Of a stretch of DNA of 64,000 nt, positions 1 to 10,151 are shown in pieces. The translations under genes and the position numbers were made by a program. Source of the stretch: Zizania palustris (lineage: Eukaryota; Streptophyta; Magnoliopsida; Poales; Poaceae). The notes beneath the pieces are model-generated. The model worked only from the letters and a program-made list of their open reading frames with translations, did not search any database and had not been told where the DNA came from. Location of the stretch: the NCBI GenBank assembly GCA_019279435.1, contig JAAALK010000079.1:110544664-110608663 (forward strand). The letters are read 5' to 3'. Positions within the stretch are counted from its first letter, which is position 1. The number at the start of each line of letters is the position of its first letter.

Positions 1-43
1 GTGGTCCACTCCGAAGGTGTTGGTGCGAAGGTCCAAGGGCTTT

Positions 44-66
44 GACGGCTTCGGCTCAAAACCGTC
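44..66 (+). other. LTR hairpin, copy 1 (SIRE1 5' LTR)
   Basis: A 5-bp stem, GACGG/CCGTC, encloses a 13-base loop CTTCGGCTCAAAA. It lies about 290 bp upstream of the TATA box. Related LTRs at 8986, 53692 and 61233 keep the 23-base geometry. Confidence 0.6.
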
Positions 67-348
67 ACTGTATCGAAGGCTGACATCAGTGAAGCGAAGG
101 CCGTCAGGCTCAAGGCTTCTCACCGAAGCTATCGCACCCCTCGCGTGTGAAGGGGGGCTTCAAAAGGCTCCAAAACTACAAAGGCTGACAGCGTCTGCTC
201 TACAAAAGCTGACGTTGTCCCTTCTGCGAAGCTGACAAAAGAAACCTCCAAATAAAGTAGACTACGAGCTGTACCCCCTGTTCTGATGAGACAAAACCGG
301 TGTAAACCCTAGGGGTAAAGTAGTATAGTCACAGGGCTGAATGGTGCC

Positions 349-356
349 TATAAATA
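349..356 (+). promoter_or_regulatory. TATA box of SIRE1 5' LTR
   Basis: TATAAATA lies within GGTGCCTATAAATAGTGG. The same context is present in the 3' LTR (9290-9297), and variants occur in the SIRE2 3' LTR and in the divergent LTR at 61463. Transcription would start about 30 bp downstream. Confidence 0.75.
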
Positions 357-792
357 GTGGAGGCTAGCTAGGTCACATTAACACTTTGAGCAGCCATTCT
401 AGAACTTCTGTGCTAGCCGCCACACTCTTTGTATTCCCTGTTTAAGTAATGAAACTTTGATTCTGATCTCATTTTTGCTTGAACATGTATTCTATGTTGT
501 ACTGCATGCTCTGATTCCTCTGTACAGCTTCTTCTTCCTGAGTGAAGTTGTGTTTTGAATCGTCTGGAGAAGTGTGTGAGAAGTCTGTTTGTGAGAAGTG
601 TGTGTTTTTTAGTGTCTGTTCGCTCTGTGTAAACTGGAGGCTAGACCTCTCTTATTACTAGCGAAGCACTGTTTGACTTGAGTCGAAGCCCATTTTCTTC
701 CCGTGTTGAAGTCCTCGGCAAAGTCTGTTCAGTGTGCGTTTAGACCTTCGAAGTACGAAGCCCAGCACCAGTTGCTGTCGCTGAGTATTTGG

Positions 793-994
793 TCGAAGTC
801 CGCAGAGGGAACTCTGCTATTGCGAAGGGTGAAGTGTGAAGCCTACTCGAAGGCACCTAGTGTGCTGAGCTTGCACTGACTTAGCAGAGCTGATCGAAGT
901 CTTCAGAGGGATGTCCGCTCTTGCGAAGGTCGAAGTGTGAAGCCTACTCAAAGGCACCTTATGTGCGGAGCCTGCACTGACTTAGTAGAGCTGA
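793..994 (+). repeat. Tandem duplication of about 101 bp in LTR R/U5
   Basis: There are two copies, beginning TCGAAGTCCGCAGAGGGA and TCGAAGTCTTCAGAGGGA. Both contain GAAGCCTACTC and GCACTGACTTAG. The same duplication is found in the 3' LTR at 9758-9958, so it predates the insertion. Confidence 0.8.
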
Positions 995-1217
995 GTTTTC
1001 CGGGTTGTGGGTGGAGCGAAGTCTTCTTTGCTTCAAACTTTTGCTCCTTGCGATGCCTAATTTCGGAGATGTGAAATACCTCCGAACCAGACCTTCAAAG
1101 TCTGTGTTCGAAGCCTGTTCTGCAGTAGACAGAAGTAAAACAGAAGGCTATTTTTAGTCTGAAATTTTAAAAGCTCCCATTCACCCCCCCTCTGGTTGCC
1201 GTTTCCGGTCCTACAAT

Positions 1218-1229
1218 TGGTATCAGAGC
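1218..1229 (+). other. Primer binding site of SIRE1
   Basis: TGGTATCAGAGC is complementary to the 3' end of initiator methionine tRNA. It lies 2 bases after the 5' LTR end and would prime minus-strand cDNA synthesis. Confidence 0.93.
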
Positions 1230-1279
1230 GGGTTAAGATCACCAGTTGACCTTAACCGGTTTTGTGATCTGTTGGCGAC

Positions 1280-3742
1280 ATCGACAGAGTTAGTAAAATA
1301 CCTCTGTTCGATGGGACTAATTTTGCATACTGGAAGGTGCGCATGGAGGCTTACTTGCTAAGCCAAGGAAATGCAATTTGGGAGATTGTGGACTCACAAT
1401 ACTCCATCCCTGAAACTCGCACCTCTCAAACAGAGAAGGATCAGTATAATGCCAACTCCAAGGCAAGAAATATATTGTTCATTGGTTTGAGTGAGAGTGA
1501 GTTTGATAGGGTGCACCACCTTAGGACAGCTAGGGAGATTTGGACTACACTCACTATTTTTCATGAGGGCTCTACACAGATTAAGGCCAGGCGCCAAAGT
1601 ACATACAATCAACAGTATCAGCTGTTTGTGCAGGCACCTGGTGAATCTATAGATGCCATGTTTTCTCGCTTTGATGCGATAGTGAGTACCTTGCGGTCCA
1701 ACGGGACGCTTGCTTACAATGATTATGACAGGGCTATCAAGCTTCTCTATGCTCTTGATCGTAGCATATGGGAAGTGAAGATATCTAGTATTGAGGAGTC
1801 CGCAGGTTATGACACATTGACATGTGATGAGCTCTTCAGCAAGCTAAAGTCCACAGAGATTGCCAAGGCATCTCTTGCAGTGCATAGAAACTCTTTGCCA
1901 CAGCCATTGGCATTAGTTTCTAGCACTAGCTATGGAACCACTGCAGAACCAAGCACATCAGGCACTTGTGTTTTTGCAGATGGTTTTGCTTTGTCCTCCC
2001 TGGTCTCCGTCACTTAGGAGCAGGTGGATACTCTAGATGATGATGAGCTTGCTCTCATTGCTAGAAGGTTCACCCGTTTTCACCATAAGAGACGGGATCA
2101 GAGGAGAAGTGGGCTTAGTGGTTGTTTTGAGTGTGGCGATACTTCTCACATCAAGGCCAATTGTCCTAAACTCAAGAGGAGAGATGAGAGTGAGCGCCCC
2201 AAATACCACAAAAAGGAGAGGAAACCCTTTGTGAAGGGAAAGCGCGGCAAGGTGGCTAAGAGGGTAACCAAAGCCGCTTCCAGAGCATTTGTTGCTGCTC
2301 TCAGCGACATCGACACTTCCTCAACTGAGGAGTCGAGCTCTGAGGAGGAGGATTCTCCAAGGAAGGAGGAGAAGAAGGACAAGAAGGGTCGAGATTTCAC
2401 CGGCATTTGCTTCATGGCTGACAGCGATCACAGCGGCGATAAGCTTGGCTCATCTGAGGTACCACTATCCTATGACCAGCTTTCAATTAAATTAGATGAA
2501 ATAAATGAAGTAGTTCTTTGTCAGGATAGATTACTTGTGCAAGCCGCTAGATATAGAAAAGACCATAGACTTAGGCTAGAATCTGTTTCTACTGATTATG
2601 CCATGCTTAAGTCTAGAGTTAATGATGCTGAATGTGAATCTTGCAATGTTGTCATGGGAGAGCTTGCTCAGTTGCATTCTGTGCATGCTCAAACTCTTTC
2701 TGAGCTTGAGACTGCACAAAAGTAGCTTTTGTTGGTGGATTCTAGTCCTCATATTTTAAATGAATGCATGAACTGCCCCTTATTACGTGAGAGCATTAAT
2801 TTACGGGATAAGCATGCTCAGGATTTAGAGGTTACATTGGAGAGGGCCGGTAGTTCTAAGGAGCTGCAACCTGTGTGTGACACATGCATAACCCTTAAGG
2901 ACCAGCTAGGCACTGTTAGAGAGTGAGCTGAGAACCTCATGACTGAAAATGAATACCTTCTTTCTGTGGTTAACAAATGCACTGAGGGAAAGGGTAGGAT
3001 GGATTTGCTCTTGGCCAAGACCAAGATGTGTGCTGATAGGGCAGGGTTAGCTCTAGGATTGGGTTTTGAGAGGACTCACTTAGACACTGAGAACAAAACT
3101 TTTTTTACCTCACCCACTACCGTAGAGAAAGAAAGAGCCATGTTAGACACTCCATCAACCAAAAAGCCTACCCGAACTCCAAAGAAAACAACACCTCCTA
3201 CAAAGAAAATTGCTCCCAAGAAAACCACTCAACAGAAGCCCAAGGAGCTTGTGAGAGTTGCTCCTATGACCCATGAGAGTGCCCCTAGGAGAGTATTTCA
3301 TTGTTCCTACTGTCAGCGGGTGGGTCATCTGGTTGGGTTCTGTTTTCATCGCATCAAGGATGAGCGACGCTCTCAGGCGATGAGGTTCCAGAACATGCAC
3401 TACCCATCTTTCGGTATGCATGAGTCTGTGTTTTACTCTCGTCCTGTTTTCAAGGCTCCTCGTGCTTCTCGGAGAGGTTTTGCTCCTCGAGATGTTCATC
3501 ATGTTCCATATGGTGGTAGACCTCGGGCGAGTAGCTTTGTACCTCATTAGAGTAGGAGACCTCGTCATGCTTTTAGATCACAACATGTAGGTAGACCACG
3601 CACTTTGCATCATTCTGATTATCCTGTGCGTAGATAGTCTACTTTTACTGTGCCTACTACTCGTATCACTCAGTGCTGGATGCCTCGTCATGTATTCACT
3701 CACCCCAGCACTGAGCGATCGAGATTTTCTTATCATGTGTAG
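1280..3742 (+). pseudogene. gag region of SIRE1 polyprotein
   Basis: This is the Sirevirus capsid/nucleocapsid region. The reading frame is unbroken by indels but interrupted by in-frame stops at 2018, 2723, 2924, 3548, 3740 and others; most are explained by CAG or CGA becoming TAG or TGA. The ancestral start is at 1280 (SIRE2 has ATG there, at 33128); here it reads ATC, so the start codon is lost. A capsid-like N-terminal half covers about 1340-1900 and contains a DELFSKLKSTEIAK motif. A CCHC knuckle (C-X2-C-X4-H-X4-C) lies at 2123-2164. An acidic, serine-rich stretch follows at about 2310-2370, then a coiled-coil-like region (2450-2950), a Lys/Pro/Thr-rich stretch and a second CCHC knuckle at 3302-3343. 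Two knuckles and great length are typical of Sirevirus gag. It is not functional. Confidence 0.85.
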
Positions 3743-4741
3743 GCGTCGGACCGAGTCATGGATGGCACGTGGATCATGGACTCCGGTTGTTCGCGCCATA
3801 TGACCGGAGATGCAGCATGGTTCTCCAGCCTCACCACAACCAAGCAAAGGGAACATATCACCTTCGGCAACAATCGAAGGAGTAGAGTGAAAGGTAAAGG
3901 TGTGGTAAGAATCAACTCGAATTTCACTCTCAAAGATGTTGCTTTGGTTGAGAACTTGGGATACAATTTGCTTTCTGTATCTCAATTTTTTGATTAGGGC
4001 TTCGAAGTGTGATTCCATCGCGATACTTTGCAAGTACTCAATTCTGATGGCGTTGTGGTGTGTAAGATCTTTAGAGTTGGGAGAGTTTTTGGAGCTGATT
4101 TTTCTGAATCATCTAGTTCTTCTCATTGTCTTGTTGCACATTCTACTTCTGAGCTTTGGAAGTGGCATAGGAGACTAGGGCATATGAGCTTTGAGTTGCT
4201 TACTCATCTGAGTGCCCTAGGTCTGATCCGAGGATTTCCCAAGCTCAAGTTTGAGAAGAATTTAGTTTGCGCTCCTTGTCGACATGGAAAAATGATTGCC
4301 GCTTCGCATTCGCTAGTCACCACAGTGATGACTGAACTACCCGGAGAACTTCTCCACATGGACAATGTAGGTCCTTCTCGGGTTAGTTCTTTAGGCGGCA
4401 AGTGGTATGTGTTAGTCATTGTCGATGATTTATCTTGCTACCCTTGGGTCTTCTTTCTTGCCAGCAAGGATGAAGTGTTTTCACACTTTCGGAGCTTGGC
4501 TTTGAGACTTTTCACTGAACTCCCTGGTGCATTGAAATTCATTCGAAGTGATAGTGGCACCGAGTTCAAGAACAATCTCTTTGTTGACTTTTGCATGGAG
4601 TATGGCATAGAACATCAATTCTCTGCTGTGCGGGTTCCTCAACAGAACGGTGTTGTTGATAGGAAGAACAACACTTTGGTTGAGATGGCTAGGATGATGC
4701 TCGATGAGCACATGACTCCTAGAAAATTCTAGGCTGAGGCC
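3743..4741 (+). pseudogene. Protease and integrase region of SIRE1
   Basis: The frame continues from gag with the aspartic protease signature WIMDSGCSRHMTGD (active DSG near 3779). Stops interrupt near 3995. The pre-integrase HHCC zinc finger (WHRRLGH ... CAPCRHGK, about 4160-4290) and the integrase core follow. The core keeps HMDNVG and RSDSGTEF, but the third acidic residue in QQNGVVDRKN (4658-4660) is Asp where Copia integrases have Glu. The region ends in a TAG (4730) that replaces the Trp codon expected before AEAMNTA. The stops and the active-site change together make it non-functional. The frame is the same as gag, consistent with a single gag-pol ORF in the ancestor. Confidence 0.88.
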
Positions 4742-6915
4742 ATGAACACTGCTTGTTACATCTCAAACCAAATCTTCTTGCGCTCAATTTTGAACTTGAC
4801 ATCTTATGAGCTATGTTTTGGGAGACAACCCAAAGTTACTCATCTTCGAGTTTTTGGTTGTCGGTGCTTTATCCTAAAACGTGGAAATTTGGACAAATTT
4901 GAGTCGTGTTCTTCTGACGGGATCTTTTTGGGTTACACTACACATGGTCATTCTTATCGTGTTTATAATTTGGAAACTAACACTGTCATCGAGTCATGTG
5001 ATGGGACTTTTGATGAATCAACCCCCTCTGTTAGTTCTACCTTTGATCATGCAAATGAACACGACATGGAACAAACCATCTTCGAAGAAGAAGATCCCGG
5101 AGATTTCGAGGATGAACCCCTACTTCCCTCGACATCAACTCCCAAAGCCGACCCTACTTCAACCACTTCGGCACAAGGTCCCGAAGCAACTACCTCGACA
5201 TCGGTCATCTTGGACCACTCCAACACACAAATTGACGGGGAGACTGTATCCCGCCGTGAGGCTCCACATCATGTTCAATGGATGCATCCTCCCGAGCAGA
5301 TCATTGGTGAGCTTGATCAAAGGGTAACACGTTCTCATGCTCATTTCATTGATTCAGCTTTTGTTGCTTCTTTTGAGCCCTTAGATGTTAGTCATGCACT
5401 TTCTGATTCTAGTTGGATCAATGCCATGCATGAAGAATTTGAAAATTTTGAGAGAAACCAAGTCTGGACTTTAGTTGATCCTCCACCAAATGTTCATTTC
5501 ATTGGAGCAAAATGGATTTTCAAAAACAAACAAGGGGCGTATGGGACTGTAGTTAGAAACAAGGCTAGACTTGTAGCTCAGGGTTATTCTCAATTAGAAG
5601 GGATTGATTTTACTGAGACTTTTGCACCTGTTGCACGTCTAGAGGCCATTAGGATTTTTCTTGCCTTTGTGACATCCCGAGGATTCAAACTCTATCAAAT
5701 GGATGTCAAAAGTGCATTTCTTAATGTCTTCATAGGCGAAGATGTTTATGTAAAACAACCCCGTGGCTTTGAAAACCCCAAATACCCACATAAAGTCCTT
5801 AAACTTCATAAGGCTCTTTATGGACTCAAGCAGGCCCCTCGGGCATGGTATGATAGACTTAAGTCTCTTCTGCTTGAGCGGGGGTATTTGATGGGATCTG
5901 TTGATAAAACCCTGTTCACTCTCAAGCATGGCAAAGATTTCCTCCTAGTTCAGATTTATGTGGATGATATCATCTTTGGTGGCTCTTCTCATGCTTTGGT
6001 TGCTGAGTTTGCAGATGCCATGAGCAGGGAGTTCGAGATGTCCATGATGGGTGAACTCACTTTTTTTCTTGGTTTGCAAATCAAGCAAAGCAAACAAGGT
6101 ACATTCGTCCACCAAACGAAGTACACCAAGGACCTGCTCATGAAGTTCGACATGGCTGATGCGAAGCCCCTTGCCACTCCAATGGATACGTCTATAGCAT
6201 TGGATCCTGATGAGGATGGAGAAGCCGTAGATCAGAAGGAGTTCCGAAGCATGATCGGCTCCCTCCTCTACTTAGCTTCACTGCTACGAGGCCGGACATA
6301 CACTTCGCAGTATGTCTGTGCTCTCGTTTTCAGGCTTCACCATGAGCTTCGCACCACCAAGCGGTAAAGCGCATTCTCAGGTATCTCAAACATACCCTCG
6401 AATTTGGCATTTGGTATCCTGCGTCTTCCTCTTTGTGTCTTCGAGGTTATTCCGATGCGGACTTTGCTAGGTGTAGGATTGATAGAAAAAGTACCTCTGG
6501 TACTTTTCATTTTCTGGGTTCTTCTCTGGTTTGCTGGTCTTCCCGCAAACAGTCTAGTGTTACACAATCGACGGCTGAGGCCGAATAAGTTGCTGCAGCT
6601 AGCTGTTGCTCTCAGATTTTGTGGATGGTTTCCACTTTGCGAGATTTCGGGTTAGATTATAAAAGTGTTCCACTTTTCTGTGATAACACTAGTGCTATTT
6701 GTATTGCAAACAACCCGGTTCAACACTCTAGAACCAAACACATTGATGTGCGATATCATTTTCTCAGAGATCATAATGAGAAGGGTGATATTGAACTTCA
6801 ATATGTTGATACCCAACACCAGCTAGCCGATATTTTCACAAAACCCCTCGATGCTACTCGTTTTTCCTACTTGCGTGGGGAACTTGGTGTTTGTCACCCT
6901 TACGGCATCTTGTGA
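4742..6915 (+). pseudogene. Reverse transcriptase / RNase H region of SIRE1
   Basis: This is the best-preserved part of SIRE1. Residues 1-541 from 4742 form an uninterrupted frame that covers the C-terminal integrase tail, an acidic/Thr-rich linker and the Copia RT. RT motifs seen are WIFKNKQG, KARLVAQGYSQ, MDVKSAFLN, LYGLKQAPRAWY and the catalytic IYVDDIIFG near 5955. Around 6288 the frame shifts; the expected continuation runs in the next frame with a TGA near 6352 and a TAA near 6586. RNase H motifs (ILRYLKHT, DADFA, KSTSG, IFTKPLD) run to the terminal stop at 6915. The enzyme would copy element RNA in cytoplasmic particles if intact. Confidence 0.9.
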
Positions 6916-8032
6916 GGGAGAGCAGATTTTTATTGTCTTGCATAGGCTCACTGTGTGTGAAATTGCATTTACATCTTTTGCACTTATATGCCTGATTTTA
7001 ATTCATGAAATCATGTCAGCTCAGCTCTATTTAATATGTCTGAAACATTATGTGCATGATTCTTCTTTCCAAAATCAAATCATGCTCACTGCTTAGTCTT
7101 GAATCTAGCATGTTTAGGCAGGACTGCTTTAGCTATCTTTTACCTGCTTGATAGCAAGACACCTTTTCTCTGGATGCTAAACATTGCAACTTGAAAAATT
7201 GTATTCATAGATATTCATCAAGTGCTAAACAATTTGGTCACTAAATTAAAAAATTAAAAAAAATCCATGATTTGTATGTTACAAGCGAAAAAGATCTAGG
7301 TGGGTTTGTTTGTCGCACTACTCTATTCTAGACTGCTTACCATTGTACTTTGGTCTGAACTAGGATAGTGTAGTGTATGCCAAAATCACCGCCTTAAGTT
7401 TCTGAAGGCTTTTGTGCCTAGGCTTGGCCTGATTGGAAAGTATGAGGTAGACAAACAAATAACCCCTGGCATTGTGAAAAGAACAGCAAAAATTCATTGT
7501 TCATCAAGTTTGCTTTCAATGCTCCCCTTGAACTGGACTTGTCTGTCTAGAGTAGAAATTGACTAGTTTTGAGTAGTCCCTTCTTTTACTTGTCTAGTTA
7601 CCTTGATTGAGTGGTGATGCTTTTATTTCAAAATGACAAATTCATATGCATTCATCATGTTTTTGGAGAATGTTAAATTGAGCTGAGCACATGATAATTG
7701 GTATTAATGTTGGCATATTTTTGCTTTATATGTCTTTGCAATTATGTCCATTTCGAAGCTATGCATCTTTTACATGCTCCTTGATGCTTGCATTGCCAAA
7801 GGGGGAGAAATTTTTGAGTTCTCTACAGCAAAGGGGTAAAATAACTCAGGGGGAGTTTTTATCTTGCAAAGGGCAGATTTGCCGAAGGGGCTTTTACTCT
7901 TTTGAAAAAGAGGGAGGAAAATTCTTTTGTTAAGCGACATGTTTTTGACTCGATTCTGAGTTTTATGGTCACTTGTGTGCTTAAATTTTTCAAATTTTCT
8001 TGAACTTGAATTTGGTTGTCAATGCACTCATC
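6916..8032 (+). other. Noncoding spacer between RNase H and 3' LTR of SIRE1
   Basis: About 1.1 kb of AT-rich sequence has no ORF that I can assign. Many Sireviruses have a long region here, sometimes with an env-like ORF; no env-like signal is seen. Two extra polypurine-like runs occur (AAAGGGGGAGAAA near 7798 and CAGGGGGAG near 7849) ahead of the LTR-proximal one. Confidence 0.7.
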
Positions 8033-8043
8033 AAGGGGGAGAT
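8033..8043 (+). other. Polypurine tract of SIRE1
   Basis: AAGGGGGAGAT directly abuts the 3' LTR start (TGAGAAACC). This is the plus-strand primer site. Confidence 0.85.
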
Positions 8044-8762
8044 TGAGAAACCAAGGGTTGGTTTCGGAGTCTGTGATGAGTGATTGACAGATTTTATCCT
8101 CTAATTCGATGGGGTCCCTCTGAAGGGGTTCCGAGGTTGTTTCACCGAAGGGTTCGGTGGGTCTGGTTGCTGCAGCTATTGCAGCGAAGTGTGCCTGTCG
8201 GAGGGGTCCGACAGTACACGAGGACTGGGTTGTACCAAAGGTCTCGGTACTTTGGGCGGTACACCGGAGTGTGTGCCGAAGGTTGTTTACCGGGAGAGGT
8301 CTCCGGTGTACTGTATACACTTGTCTGTTTGTCTGTGGTGCGCAGGTGACTTCGGAGGTGACGGACAGTTCGTAGCAAGTGAACCTGGCTCAAGCAGGAG
8401 GCTTGATGCTAGGGGAGCAGGGAGCTCCGTCACGAAGGCTGCGAAGGGGTCGAGGTACTCCGAGACGAAGTCCTCGGAGGTGAGGCACTTCGAATGGTAC
8501 TCCGAATGGAGTGACTTCGGAGTATGGTGGACCAAGTCCTCAACAATGAGGCAAGGCGTTCGAAGTGTTCTCCGGAGGTAGGCACTCGAAGGTATACCCG
8601 ACAAAGGTCTCAGATGTCGAGGTGCATCGAAGGCATGGTTCGGGTGAGGATCATCGAGGAGTGTGCTCGGGGAGAGGCACTGCGACGAAGTGCTCATGGA
8701 ATGCTACACGCGGAGGCCTTGGACGAAGGAGGGACTTCGAAGGGTGGTACTCCGAAGGTGGG

Positions 8763-8868
8763 GCTTCGGAGTGAGGCTTGCTTCGGAGTGAAGCTGACTT
8801 TGGAGTGAGGCTGGCTTCGTAGTGAAGCTGACTCCGGAGTGAGGCTGGCTCCGGACTGAGGCTGACTT
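8763..8868 (+). repeat. Short tandem repeats (about 31 bp, half-units of 15-16 bp) in SIRE1 U3
   Basis: Alternating half-units resemble TTCGGAGTGAGGCTGGC and TTCGGAGTGAAGCTGACT, repeated about three times with substitutions. They lie upstream of the promoter, so an enhancer-like role is possible but unproven. Confidence 0.7.
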
Positions 8869-8985
8869 GAGGTACTTCGGCCATGCATGGCTTCGGTACA
8901 TGGACTGACGGAGTTCGAGCTGGGAGAATATGCGAAGCTGTGGTGGTCCACTCCGAAGGTCTTGGTGCAAAGGCCCAAGGGCTTT

Positions 8986-9008
8986 GACGGCTTCGGCTCA
9001 AAACCGTC
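8986..9008 (+). other. LTR hairpin, copy 2 (SIRE1 3' LTR)
   Basis: This has the same GACGG/CCGTC stem and 13-base loop as the copy at 44-66. Confidence 0.6.
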
Positions 9009-9289
9009 ACTGTATCAAAGGCTGACTTCGGTGAAGCGAAGGCCGTCAGGCTCAAGGCTTCTCACCGAAGCTATCGCACCCCTCGCGTGCGAAGGTGGGC
9101 TTCAGAAGGCTCCAAAACTGCAAAGGCTGACAGCATCTGCTCTATAAAAGCTGGTGCTGTCCCCTCTGCGAAGCTGACAAAAGAAGCCTCCAAATAAAGT
9201 AGACTACCAGCTGTACCCCTGTTCTGATGAGACAAAACTGGTGTAAACCCTAGGGGTAAAGTAGTCTATTCACAAGGCTGAATGGTGCC

Positions 9290-9297
9290 TATAAATA
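9290..9297 (+). promoter_or_regulatory. TATA box of SIRE1 3' LTR
   Basis: TATAAATA has the same context as in the 5' LTR. Confidence 0.7.
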
Positions 9298-10151
9298 GTG
9301 GAGGCTAGCTAGGTCACATTAACACTTTAAGCAGCCATTGTAGAACTCTTGTGCTAGCCGCCACACACTTTGTATTCATCACGTGAGTTCTTTTTGTGTT
9401 CCCTGTTCAAGTAATGAAACTTTGATTCTGTTCTCATTTGTGCTTGAACATGTATTCTGTGTTGCATTGCTTGCTTTGATTCCTCTGTACACCTTCTTCT
9501 TCCTCAGTGAAGTTGTGTTTTGAATCGTCTGGAGAAGTGTGTTAGAAGTCTATTTGTGAGAAGTGTGTGTTTTTTAGTGTCTGTTCGCTCTGTGTAAACT
9601 TGAGGCTAGACCTCTCTGATTACTAGCGAAGCACTGTTTGACTTGAGTCGAAGCCCATTTTCTTCCCGTGTTGAAGTCCTCGGTGAAGTCTGTTCAGTGT
9701 GCCTTTAGACCGTCGAAGTACGAAGCCCAGCACTAGTTGTTGTAGCTGAGTATTTGGTCGAAGTCCGCAGAGGGAAGTCTACTCTTGCGAAGGTTGAAGT
9801 GCGAAGCCTGCTCGAAGGCACCCAGTGTGTTGAGCCTGCACTGACTTAGCAGTGTTGATCGAAGTCTTCAGAGGAATGTCTGCTCTTGCGAAGGTTGAAG
9901 TGCGAAGTCTGCTCAAAGGCAACCTGTGTGCGGAGCCTGCACTGACTTAGCAGAGTTGAGTTTTCAGGGTTGTGGGTGGAGGGAAGTCTTCTTGGCTTTG
10001 AACTTTTGCTCCTTGCGAAGCCTGATTTCGGAGCTGTGAAATACCTCCGAACCAGAACTTCGAAGGCTGTGTTCGAAGCCTGTTCCGCAGTAGACAGAAG
10101 TAAAATAGAAGACTATTTTTAGTCTGAAATTTTAAAAGCTCCCATTCACCC

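Larger units (their letters stand above)
1..1215 (+). repeat. 5' LTR of SIRE1 (left part outside window)
   Basis: This sequence aligns along its length with 8941-10151 plus 22387-22413, the 3' LTR. It ends in CTACA three bases before the primer binding site. It contains a TATA box near 349, a tandem duplication of about 101 bp (793-893 and 894-994), and many TCGAAG words. The 3' LTR carries about 22 extra bases near 9375 that are absent here. Confidence 0.93.
8044..10151 (+). repeat. 3' LTR of SIRE1 (main part; last 27 bp at 22387-22413)
   Basis: It starts TGAGAAACC right after the polypurine tract and matches the 5' LTR from 8941 onward. It is cut at 10151 by the Tekay insertion and resumes at 22387. 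Total LTR length without the insert is about 2135 bp. It has a TATA box at 9290, and its 5' third is rich in TTCGGAG/CGAAG words. Confidence 0.92.

Noticed and set aside
1218..1229. tRNA genes at TGGTATCAGAGC sites
   Set aside because: Only the 12-14 bases complementary to the tRNA 3' end are present next to LTRs; no cloverleaf can be drawn.
7691..7933. Small ORF before the SIRE1 3' LTR as an env-like gene
   Set aside because: It is only 80 codons, spans two polypurine-like runs and shows no convincing signal peptide or membrane pattern.
8189..8581. Open frames in both strands of SIRE1 U3 (8080-8808)
   Set aside because: They lie in the LTR, follow its CGAAG-rich repeats, have no recognisable motif and are not conserved in the SIRE2 LTRs.
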